A DNA stretch of 64,000 bases from NCBI GenBank assembly GCA_036346255.1, contig JAYEVH010000193.1, forward strand, positions 1 through 64,000. The letters are read 5' to 3'. The position numbers and the translations under genes are program-made. Source of the DNA: Ampelocalamus luodianensis (taxonomy: Eukaryota; Streptophyta; Magnoliopsida; Poales; Poaceae). This document shows, in pieces, positions 20,753 through 31,717 of this stretch; position 1 is the stretch's first letter, and each line of letters begins with the position of its first letter. Under the pieces are notes generated by a model. It was not told the origin of the DNA. It saw only the letters and a list, made by a program, of their open reading frames with translations, and did not search any database.

Positions 20753-22786
20753 TGTAATATCCCGTTTAAACATAAAATAAATAAGTGATTAGTGCTGAAA
20801 TTAAATAGAATTAGAGTAGGAATTGGAGATTTTAGAGGGGCGTTTTTGTTTTTATTGGAGAACCTGGGCCATGGGCTTTCGATCCACGTTGTTTGGCCCA
20901 AGTGGAAAGTTGGTTTAAGAAGGGGCAACCAAACCCTAGACACCTTCTACTTTAGCATGTGGTTACTGTAGAGCCACTGTTACCATAGCACACCCTCCCC
21001 TACTGCCATCCCCTCCATGCCGCCCTCCTTGGCCAAGCCATGTCGCCCTCCTTGCTACCCCTTGCTACCGGCCAGAGGAGAAGAAAAGAGGAAGTGGGAG
21101 AAGAAGAGGGGAGGGAGATCTCGAGGGTGTTTCAGCAACCATCAGAGTGTTCTTCAAGGGTGACTTTCGGATTCCCTTTGTTTAGTCTTCTACTTTTGCT
21201 ATGCGGTGGATTTCGGGTAGCAGATTGGGTTTTTTTCCTGCTGATAGTTGTACTGCAGTTTTGAAGTCTGTAATTGCGAAATTAGGTCTGATTATCTCCT
21301 AAAGAATTGTGGGAAATTTCAGTAGCTTTTAGTAGAATCTTAATTCACATAATTTGGATGAATAATTTTCGAGTTATGGTCTTTGTAATGCTGATGTCCA
21401 GAATCTCTGTCAGGTTATAGGAGTCGTAGTAATTAATAGATTACAAATAGATAACGGCTGAATCAGGGATGTTGACCAACATGACTTTTGTAGGTAATTC
21501 TTTTAGCTTTACAGAATATCAAAGAACATAATTTTTGGATGAACCAAATGAAAGTAATGAGTATTTCAATCCTACTGTCCAGAAGGTCTGTTAGATTCTA
21601 ACAGTGTTAGTAATCTGTTTGTTAAAATTAGTTAAAGGCCAAACTAGAAGATTTGGCCAACTTAACTATTGTAATCAATTTTGTAAGCTTTCTAGAGAGA
21701 CCGAGAATGATTTTTTTTTTGATAAGCTGAATGGGAGTTATGGATTTTAGAATGTTGCTATCCAGTATCGAGTTACTGCTAGTTCGTCATATTGCTCGAG
21801 TAGATTAAATATGTGAAATGTTGGATTTGGAGTGAGGATAAGAGCGTTGTGAGTAAGCGTTGTTCTATTTTGTCAAATCTTGTTTTGAGTAAAATATTTA
21901 TTGTAGACGGAGTGACCGCGGGTTTGGTTTCACCTTCACTACATTCCAATTTATCGCAACATGAAAGGCAAGTATAATTTAGATTCATATTGGATGCTTG
22001 ATTGTACAAATTGGTTAAATGAATATGGTGTGGTTAATCTTATGAGGTATGCGTATTTTCCGTTGTTTACATTCTTCTGTTAAGTGTTGATATCAATTGG
22101 AAAGTATGGAAGTATTCATTTCATTTCATGACATTCATTTCAAGCATTCATGTTTAACCCACGGCAGTGGGTATTGAGATCCCTGTATTTTCAATATGGG
22201 CAATTAGATCCTCATATGAAAAATTCATCATACGGGCAATGGATCCCCGCATTTTGAGAATGCGGGCATGAGTGAACACCGACGGGTGTTACGCTCGGCT
22301 ATACCGGTATATGCAGAAGTGGAGACATGTGCATAATTTGTATTGCATTCATGACAATTACGTATGTATTTGAGATAATGAGAATGATCTGTCAATGCTT
22401 TAATGTTTCCTATATTGTTTATTTGTACTGGCTGGGGCTTGGACTCACGCTTATTTATTTAATATTTTAGGTGATCGTTCATGACGTCATACTTTGTGGG
22501 GTAGAACATGAAACTTTTGCACTTAAGAAGCACTTCACTTCATTTCATGATTCATTCATTTTGGAATTGTAATAATTGAATATGCTGTGGTTCCCTTAGT
22601 TCCTCATGGTTAATAATAGTGCTAGTTGTTGTTTTCCCTTAATTGAAATTTATCTATAATGACTTCGATAATTATTTAAGTCAAATTATAATTGAATTAT
22701 GATTAACCGACTTACTGAAATTTATGATTACCTCATTGTCGAATGTTTAATCGTGACGCCTAAAAGGTAGAAATACTTGAGTTTGA
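20753..22786 (+). repeat. E1 3' LTR, left part, interrupted by E2
   Basis: The LTR starts TGTAATATCCCG after the polypurine tract. It continues to 22786, where E2 is inserted, and resumes at 31353 to end in GGGGTGTTACA at 31419. Its total is about 2.1 kb, with TG...CA ends. It carries a degenerate TACTGTAG motif near 20963, imperfect modules with ATCGAGTTATGG/CTGTCCAG-like words, and a hairpin array at 22157-22310. Confidence 0.85.
22157..22310 (+). repeat. E1 LTR hairpin array
   Basis: Consecutive short inverted repeats: ACCCACGGCAGTGGGT, CCCTGTATTTTCAATATGGG (imperfect), CTCATATGA..TCATACGGG (imperfect), CCCGCATTTTGAGAATGCGGG, AACACCGACGGGTGTT and ATACCGGTAT. They lie about 1.4-1.55 kb into the LTR, the same place as in E2 and E5. 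Confidence 0.8.
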
Positions 22787-24867
22787 TGTAACACCCCAAC
22801 TCTCAAATAGCCTAGAATGCTACTGAAACTAAACTATTCTAGCACAACTACAAATTTCCGGTAGAATCTCCTTTGTTTAATCAGCTAAACTGAGAGTTCA
22901 ACAATAACGCATGGCATAACAAAGTTCTCATAATCAAATTACTCTATCATGCATGATAATCAAATGAACCAACCGAGACTAGCAATCTCATTATTAAAAA
23001 TAAGCAGCTACTCAAACCAAACCATCTATGGGTGATAATCAAATGGTTTATTTATTTATAAATTGAAGCTAAGTAGCAAACGCCATATGAGTGTGAGGTA
23101 GTGAGTGCATCCAACAACTACTCCCTCCCATGCGTGTCGTTCCTGCCATTGGTACCTAAACACATTTAAGCAAGGGTGAGCCCAAAGACTCAACAAGTAT
23201 CAACAAGGCTATAAAACAAGAACATTAGCATAGCATCGATAATCCACAATAACATTATACTAAATATAGCCATTTTCTCATGATATGCAATCAATGCAAT
23301 GCTCCTTTGAACTTTATCTCTTTTCGCATTTTCTGGTGTACTGGGTATACAACCGTCATTGTATACCCTTGCTGTGCCCTTGCACGGGGACCAATAACCT
23401 ATACACCACATGTATAGGGACCTTTGCCCATCATCTTAATGATGGGGACCTCTTTGCTCATAGCCCACATTCCACGAATGTGGGACCTCAACCGTCATCT
23501 ATATGACGGGACCTCAACTGTATGTGCTTGGTCACCACGTGACCAAGGCACTGTATGCTCTCAACATGCATATGCACCATGATAACATTCTTCATATGTA
23601 GGAATTCAACATATTCTCATTAACATGTAGCATTAACAACATGCGGGAAAATCTTTAACCAATGGCGGTCATCAAGTTAAGCGGTAACTCATCTCATAAG
23701 CGGTATGCATGACTAAAGCGAACAAGACACAACACAATCACATCATGCAGGCATACATATACCATAGCAGAATACTTGCCTCAACCGTGCGAGAGCGGTG
23801 GGCGCGACGAGTGCTGCCTGGAACTACGCTCCCACCTGAATATAAAGATACCCCAATCTAAGACCAGCATTCTGAACCAAGAGCAAAAAGAACAACACAA
23901 ATGAACTTGCTAAACTCCCAAGTGTTTCCCAACTCCCAATTCCTAGCGATCGGATTGGCGCACACTGTGGACTGTCAACTTCTAAAATACATAACTTTCT
24001 GCTCAGGTGTCCAAATAAGATGTTCTTAGACTTTCTGAAAATATAATTAAATTATCTAAATAAACTTAGTTGGGGAGCCCTTTTGATTCTACCATCTACT
24101 GCCCCTAGCAAACCAATCTATCAGACATCAGAATTCACATCGGGTTCTCTGGACAGTACACTAAAACCTCCATAACGTTTGCTACGAGAATCCAAATCTT
24201 GCGTTCTTTATCTCTATGAAAAGGTACAGAAATTACCCATATTTTTTGTTATGTTGAGGTCCCTGATTCTCCATTTAATTAGCAGTTCTAACCAGTTTTC
24301 TACAGACTGTCCAGAATCTGACAGAACAACAGGACAGCAATACTAGAAAATTCATAACTCCCTGACCGTTAATCGGATTTGGGCGATCTTGGTGGCCAAC
24401 GAAAGCTAAGAACATAGCCTACAATTCTCTAGGAGACCAAAACCTCTGATTCGGCCTCTAACCACATGAAATTAACCCCGCAACCTTCTGGACGAATCTG
24501 CACGAACAGCAGGCAGATTGCAACCTAACAAAAAACTACCCGATTACTCTTCTATGACTAATTACCCAACAACAACAACGCGTTACCCTTTATGCCGCTG
24601 AAGGTCACGAACCACAGATGGTGATCCCTCTTCCTTCTCTTCTTCTTCCTTTCTTCTTCTTCCTTTCTCTCCTTCTTTTCTCCTATTTGCATAGAAGGGG
24701 GGGGGGCCTCCTAGGCCAAGGCTTGAGGCCCAGGTTGCCAAAAAACTGCAGAAAACCCCTTTATCTAATTGCTGCTAAATCTATTTTATATTTGGTCCTT
24801 CTCCGAATTCACATAATCTCTTTCGAATACTCTTTTGAATATTCTCGAATACTTTTGGGGTATTACA
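22787..24867 (-). repeat. E2 3' LTR
   Basis: TGTAACACCCC on the left to GGTATTACA on the right (plus strand). It is about 115 bases shorter than the 5' LTR, mainly because the segment matching about 31083-31180, which holds the CTACAGTA hairpin, is lost at about 24700 and replaced by a G run. Confidence 0.9.
23343..23547 (-). repeat. E2 3' LTR hairpin array
   Basis: A row of short perfect or near-perfect inverted repeats: GGGTATAC...GTATACCC, CCTATACACCACATGTATAGG, CCCATCATCTTAATGATGGG, CCCACATTCCACGAATGTGG(G), CCGTCATCTATATGACGG and CTTGGTCACCACGTGACCAA(G). Most are separated by short GGGACCTC-type spacers (GAGGTCCC on the element's strand). Confidence 0.9.
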
Positions 24868-27800
24868 TTCTACCCACCTTAAACAAAATTCGACCCTGAA
24901 TTCTAGACACGCTTAGGCGAAGAACGACCACGATTGAGAACGAACAACGGTAACCACGTACCCGTTGTGAACAACACTGGCTAAAGCTCACGCACGTGAA
25001 ACTCCAACTTCCCAAGTAGCCTTTCCTCGATGCGAAAATACCACAACACAACGACGTAACACGACGCCCGAACTAACGCTCTACGGTACTTCCAGGTACA
25101 CTCATCGGACAAGACTCAAAGGTAAGATCTCACTCGATGGTCAACGGCGCAAACGAAACCTCAAACTCTCTGGATCTCCCAGGTACTCACTTATCACAAG
25201 AACATACAAGATGTTACGTACTCCGCGCACGGACTCGAGACAGTCCTGGCGATACACCAACTAGCGAAAACAACCCAATGTATCTTGGGTTAACCTTCCC
25301 AATGATACCGAACCACACGACATGCACATAGAACATAGAACTTGTGTTCCATCTCTCAATTAAACTCTTCACTAAAGCAAGGATCACCTCCTTTAACCAG
25401 AAACATACGACAAAACTCTCTTTAAGCAAACTCTTTTACCAACTAAACCCATCTTAAAATGAAAGATTCACATCGCAACTAAGCGTTACCAGCTCGGTGC
25501 TAAAGAGTCAAATCCAGAAATTGGAATTTCATCACGAAAACCTTTCCACCTTCCAAGTGGCAGTTTGCGAAAAAGCATCACGAAAACCAAAGGAGTAATC
25601 ATTTTAAATGCCCAAATCAAAAACTTCCTTTATTCTTCCTGAACCGATAAGAACCACACATACCAAAATCGAGTCAAACTCATCTTACGAAAGACATTGG
25701 TCAACAGCACAAAACTCAAACGAGAATCGAGGAAACGATTCACTTCTTTGAGAAAGTATCAATTTTTTTCAGTATCTCTTTTAGGAATAAAATCTCTCTC
25801 AACTTTGGAGTTTCAGTTCATCGCAACACACTAACTCATCTCTCTTAACTTGACATTCCCAACGTTACGCTCAAGTCGAAATACATCATCCACACCTCCG
25901 TATAAAGGCTCTATCGACGCCACCAAAGCTTTCTCTCAACAACTCCTCTACCGAAATAATTAATTTGACAGATGACTTCCAATGTATCTCAAAATAGATC
26001 TCACATGCAAACACATCACCTCAATCTTTTAAGAATAAACAACTCGAAATTCCCAGCACACACATTCATATACTTCATCAAAAGGGTTCTATCAATGATC
26101 ATCCTATTGTTGAATCCACCCTTATTCTACTTCCTCTACACATAATCATTAGGCGACTCAAGGTCCTAGCAAAAGAATCTGAAGCCCAAAACTATACTCC
26201 AAGACTCCTACCATGAACTTCTCATATAGAAAATAGGAAACCTCAAATTAAATCCTAAAATTCTCACAATTCAAACATATTCGCGCATTGACATCAACAC
26301 GAAAACATTTCTTGATCCAATTATCTTTATCAAGATTCTAACTTTTAGAGAGTTACTTACTAAGTCCAAGTCTTTCTGGCAATAATCCAACGTTCTCGAC
26401 TATCTCATTAATCGCTTTACGGTCGATTACTTTGCTAATACTACTCTCATTACAACACCATCATAATTCATCACGCACAACCGTGCAAGGTACCCAATCG
26501 TGACACTCTAATACATCGAGTAAGATTCCCATCCTTTCAAAAATTCTAATGTTCCACCGAATTAAACAATGGATCTTGGATCACAAATCTTTATAGGTTC
26601 TAATGGTTGCGATAATGCAGTCAGTTTAGCCTCAAAGGCAAACATTCTGAATAATTAAAATTCTCTTCAAGAATTACACACGAAATTAGTTCATCCTTCA
26701 ATGCTCCTCGATTAACTTACACCCAAGGACTCACAACCACATTGAATAACCACTTGAAAACCATCGTGAAACAATTGGTGGATCCTTCCTCAAAAGAAAA
26801 GCAAATGAAGACATTTCTTGCTTGAAATAAACACGGGACCAAGGAAATAGTCACTTAGGCAAAGAACTCGGAAAACATAGAGGAAGTCAACAGTGAGGGC
26901 TCAAGTCCTGCTAAGCGAATACCGAACCACAAATGGGAAGAATGTATTCCCTTTGAAAATTGGTAAATTCTTATGGAACAAATACATAAGGTTCAAGTAC
27001 ACTCAAATAAATCGCAAGTTGCGAACGCGACTTAAATGTCAAATACTTTTACTTCACTCATTCCTTTAACCATGAAAGTTATTTTTCTGTGATTACTACA
27101 TCACTTTGCCAGCTTAAACAAGATAAGCTCTTAAGACCAAATCATAGGTACCACTTAATAACCGATAAAATCTTTCAACATGTCACCTTGCTCAAAGAAA
27201 CTCAATCACCACATAACTCAAGAGGTCCAAATGATCACCAACGCAATCTCGAAACACTTTTACTAAATCCAAATTACGAAAGACGATCAAATTACTTTAT
27301 TTCTTAAAGAATCATCTCCACACACACAAGTCACAATCTCTCATGAGATAATCTTACTAACATCAAGAATAATATACTCGAATACGAATATTTATCATCA
27401 ACTATTCCATTAGAAAGCCCCCAAAGTTTCACCAAATTGTTCCATACTACCTTTTCATCTCATCTTCAAAATGAGAGTATACCCAAAACCATACAACCTC
27501 ACTACATCGACCTCTTATGTTAGAAGGGGTCTACTACACAATCGAAAAGCTCCTACCAAAACCCTTTCATCAAGGACACATTATCATCCAATTATTTCAC
27601 AATCATGTGGGCATAAGCCACCTCTTATATCATATCAGTTCAACTTTTAGCGATGCTCATCATCAAACTTCAATACACAACAGTTATACTACAATCATTG
27701 TTGTTATCAACTGGATTCATTATGAAATCTAGTTGCTACATACTTTCCTTCCCAAATCACATGGATATTAACAAACACATATTCAACTGTTCCTCCTCAC

Positions 27801-29152
27801 ATTGGATTTCGGCAAAAATACACTAAAACTTCAAAAATCAAAATCTTCTATCGATCAAGAGTCTCAACAACACTACAACCAAATTAATCGCGTCATCCTA
27901 CATAGAAGAACTACATAGAACTCCTCCCATAAATTCTAGACCCACCGATATTCAATCCATTCAACCAGTTGTACACAATTCTAATAACTAATCATACTAG
28001 AGAATATGTAAATCTAGCATTTCCTCTAGTTTCCCTTTCTATATATTTAAATTAATCCATGGGAACCAAAGAACCCAATAAGTTTAGCAACCTAAATGAT
28101 TTTAGTGACCAGACTAATTCATCTATGTTCCATACTTATTAATATCTCTTTTGACTCCAAATAGGTATGGTCATACTCTCAGTCACTACTCATATATACA
28201 GTTCATCAAGAACTAGTAGAATACAACATCAACTTAATCAATTTCACTTCCAGGGTTACTAATTAATATTAATTATGCACCACACCAATGGCTCAACTTG
28301 ATACCCATACCAAATCAAGTTAGTTAATTACAATCTCTAATTTAACCATAACAAGGTATCACAAAGGATCTTAACAATTCCACCAGAAAAGAGATGCATT
28401 AAACTTCAACACTCGGAATAATCCAAAAGAAATACATAGAGCCAAAGCTTTCTCATGTTAACAAACTTGCAACAGAAACTCTCATTACCCAAACTTTCAA
28501 ACGAATACATGAGTCATTCTTTTCCAATGAGAAAGAAGAAACAACCATGGAATTAACAGTAATGCCAATTGAGGACGATCACAAGTAGTAAAAACAGCTC
28601 AACAGTCGGAAAACAATACTTGTTTTCAAAGAACCATTAGAGACTATTGAAACACAACAATTAACATGAACCACGAACCCAAGATAATTTCATCATCCAC
28701 CATAGAACAAGAATTTGCCAAGATTGAGGTCAAGAGAGAAATCAACTTTCAAAAATAGCTCACGCTCAACTCCTGCAACTAAGGTATTCAGGGTAACTAC
28801 TTTATGCGTCTACCACGAACGGTGGTATAGCCTGATAAAGTCCAAGGCCACAACCACGGCCCCCACTTCTTAACAACCATTATCGACACACATAAACAAT
28901 ATAATCACATATGATCATACATGATCATCTCATGACAATCATAGAATAGATTCATAGATATAGAATGTCATAACATATCATAGCATAGGCAAGAAAGATA
29001 GCACAGAGACAATTCAACAATTGTTCAACAAATAAAACATAATAACAGATAATGCGGAAGCAATGTAATTCCCAACCCCACCTACTGTGCACAGTGTGTC
29101 AATTTAATATTTTTCTATTAACCACGGACCTAAAGCCCGCTCTGATACCAAC
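24868..29152 (-). pseudogene. E2 internal region, no intact gag-pol
   Basis: 4.29 kb of AT-rich sequence. On the minus strand near 25214-25429 a 71-residue frame includes ERWNTSS and GKVNPRYIGLFSLVG, matching the spacing of the Ty3/gypsy integrase C-terminal module that precedes VHPVFHVS in intact copies. The remainder has many stops, and I find no RT, protease or zinc knuckle. It aligns well with the E3 interior in order and length, so it is a shared non-coding family body rather than random decay of one copy. Confidence 0.7.
29139..29150 (-). other. E2 primer-binding site, tRNA-iMet type
   Basis: GCTCTGATACCA (plus strand), two bases before the 5' LTR; TGGTATCAGAGC on the element strand. 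Confidence 0.9.
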
Positions 29153-31347
29153 TGTAACACCCCAACTCTCAAAGAGCCCAGAATGCTACTCAAACTAAAC
29201 TATTCTAGCACAACTACAAATTTCCGGTAGAATCTCCTTTGTTTAATCAGCTAAAGTGAGAGTTCAACAATAACGCATGGCATAACAAAGTTCTCATAAT
29301 CAAATTACTCTATCATGCATGATAATCAAATGAACCAACCAAGACTAGCAATCTCATTATTAAAAATAAGCAGCTACTCAAACCAAACCATCTATGGGTG
29401 ATAATCAAATGGTTTATTTATTTATAAATTGAAGCTAAGTAGCAAACGCCTTATGAGTGTGAGGTAGTGAGTGCATCCAACAACTACTCCCTCCCATGCG
29501 TGTCGTTCCTGCCATTGGTACCTAAACACATTTAAGCAAGGGTGAGCCCAAAGACTCAGCAAGTATCAACAAGGCTATAAAACAAGAACATTAGCATAAC
29601 ATCGATAATCCACAATAACATTATACTAAATATAGCCATTTTTCTCATGATATGCAATCAATGCAATGCTCCTTTGAACTTTATCTCTTTTCGCATTTTA
29701 CCGGTAATACGGGGTATACAACCGTCGCTGTATACCCTTGCCTGTGCCCACTGGCACGGGGACCAATAGCCTATACACCACATGTATAGGGACCTTTGCC
29801 CATCATCTTAATGATGGGGACCTCTTTGCTCATAGCCCACATTCCACGAATGTGGGGACCTCAAGCCCGTCATCTATATGCGGGGACTCATCAGATGTGC
29901 TTGGTCACCACGTGACCAAGGCACTGTATGCTCTCAACATGCATATGCACTATGATAACATTCTTCATATGTAGGAATTCAACATATTCTCATTAACATG
30001 TAGCATTAACAACATGCGGAAAATCTTTAACCAACTGGCAGTCATCAAGTTAAACGGTAACTCATCTCATAAACAGGTATGCATGACTAAAGCGAACAAG
30101 ACACAACACAATCACATCATGCAGGCATACATATACCATAGCCCGAATACTTGCCTCAACCGTGCGAGAACGGTGGGCGCGACGAGGTGCTGCCCTGGAA
30201 CTACGCTCCCACCTGAATATAAAGATACCCCAATCTAAGACCAACATTCTGAACCAAGAGCAAAAAGAACAACACAAATGAACTTGCTAAACTCCCAAGT
30301 GTTTCCCAACTCCCAATTCCTAGCGATCGGATTGGCGCACACTGTGGACTGTCAACTTCTAAAATACATAACTTTCTGCTCAGGTGTCCAAATAAGATGT
30401 TCTTAGACTTTCTGAAAATATAATTAAATTATCTAAATAAACTTAGTTGGGGAGCCCTTTTGATTCTACCATCTACTGCCCCTAGCAAACCAATCTATCA
30501 GACATCAGAATTCACATCGGGTTCTCTGGACAGTACACTAAAACCTCCATAACGTTTGCTACGAGAATCCAAATCTTGCGTTCTTTATCTCTATGAAAAG
30601 GTACAGAAATTACCCATATTTTTTGTTATGTTGAGGTCCCCTGATTCTCCATTTAATTAGCAGTTCTAACCAGTTTTCTACAGACTGTCCAGAATCTGAC
30701 AGAACAACAGGACAGCAATACTAGAAAATTCATAACTCCCTGACCGTTAATCGGATTTGGGCGATCTTGGTGGCCAACGAAAGCTAAGAACATAGCCTAC
30801 AATTCTCTAGGAGACCAAAACCTCTGATTCGGCCTCTAACCACATGAAATTAACCCCGCAACCTTCTGGACGAATCTGCACGAACAGCAGGCAGATTGCA
30901 ACCTAACAAAAAACTACCCGATTACTCTTCTATGACTAATTACCCAACAACAACAACGCGTTACCCTTGATGCCGCTGAAGGTCACGAACCACGGATGGT
31001 GATCTCTCTTCCTTCTCTTCTCCCTTCTCTTCTTCTTCCTTTCTTCTTCTTCCTTTCTCTCCTTCTTTTCTCCTGTTTGCATAGGGGCGGGTGGTTGCTA
31101 CAGTGCGGCGCTACAGTACCATGGGCACGGTACTGTAGCAACTAGGGTTTCCCCCCTCTTTTTATTGGTGCCCAGCCCCTCATGGGCCTCCTAGGCCAAG
31201 GCCTGAGGCCCAGGTTGCCAAAAAACTAGAGAAAACCCCTTTATCTAATTGCTGCTAAATCTATTTTATATTTGGTCCTTCTCCAAATTCACATAATCTC
31301 TTTCGAATACTCTTTTGAATATTCTCGAATACTTTTGGGGTATTACA
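29153..31347 (-). repeat. E2 5' LTR
   Basis: 2195 bases, TGTAACACCCC to GGTATTACA on the plus strand. It contains the CTACAGTA inverted repeat (31093-31140) and a second copy of the hairpin array at 29712-29920. It differs from the 3' LTR mostly by single-base indels. Confidence 0.9.
29712..29920 (-). repeat. E2 5' LTR hairpin array
   Basis: Same hairpins as 23343-23547. The GTGCCCACTGGCAC stem is intact here but broken in the other copy. CCCGTCATCTATATG-CGGGG has lost one base here that the other copy retains. Confidence 0.85.
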
Positions 31348-31352
31348 TTTGA

Positions 31353-31419
31353 TATAGAAGCTTGTAGTATTAATTGATGTAGGTGACATCATGGGCTTTT
31401 ACTAAACCGGGGTGTTACA
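31353..31419 (+). repeat. E1 3' LTR, right end
   Basis: The sequence after the E2 target duplication ends ACCGGGGTGTTACA, the expected 3' end of a TGTAATATCCC...GTTACA LTR. Joining it to 20753-22786 gives a complete LTR of about 2.1 kb. Confidence 0.8.
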
Positions 31420-31717
31420 TTATGTTCAGCCATAGATATGGCAGTCCAGCCATACACATGGCAGTTAACTCAACAAATAAAAACCCCATATCATTACCTA
31501 AGTTTTGTGACAACCAAGTTTTTTTTTGGAAAAAACAAGACTACAGTCATACCATCCGCACTAAGCATGCTCTTGACCATGAGCGCGACTATTTAAATAG
31601 ATTTTCTCTCTGCAGAGGTGTACAACTTTATCCATAGTACGCGGTATTCCAGTTGCCTAGAATATCTCTATATCACTGCTTACTACGATGAGGTAGCGAG
31701 TCTAGAGTTCTTGATCA
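31420..31717. other. Spacer between E1 and E3
   Basis: About 300 bases containing the palindromic word CTCTGCAGAG near 31608. It may be part of the old LTR that also appears at 40730-41917 and 44361-47604, split by E3, but I cannot prove continuity. Confidence 0.4.

Larger units (their letters stand above)
22787..31347 (-). mobile_element. E2: complete non-autonomous Ty3/gypsy-like LTR retrotransposon
   Basis: The element is 8.56 kb with LTRs at 22787-24867 (3') and 29153-31347 (5'), a tRNA-iMet primer site beside the 5' LTR, and a purine run beside the 3' LTR. It is flanked by the 5-base duplication TTTGA at 22782-22786 and 31348-31352. It is inserted inside the 3' LTR of E1. The 4.29 kb interior has no gag-pol frame; only fragments such as GKVNPRYIGLF (near 25290, minus strand) recall the integrase GPY/F region of chromovirus-like elements. 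The LTRs are nearly identical where aligned, so it transposed fairly recently despite lacking coding capacity, presumably with proteins supplied by another element. Confidence 0.9.

Noticed and set aside
23343..23547. CRISPR-like array
   Set aside because: The regular stem-spacer layout looks superficially similar, but stems rather than spacers vary, units are irregular in length, and this is a plant LTR.
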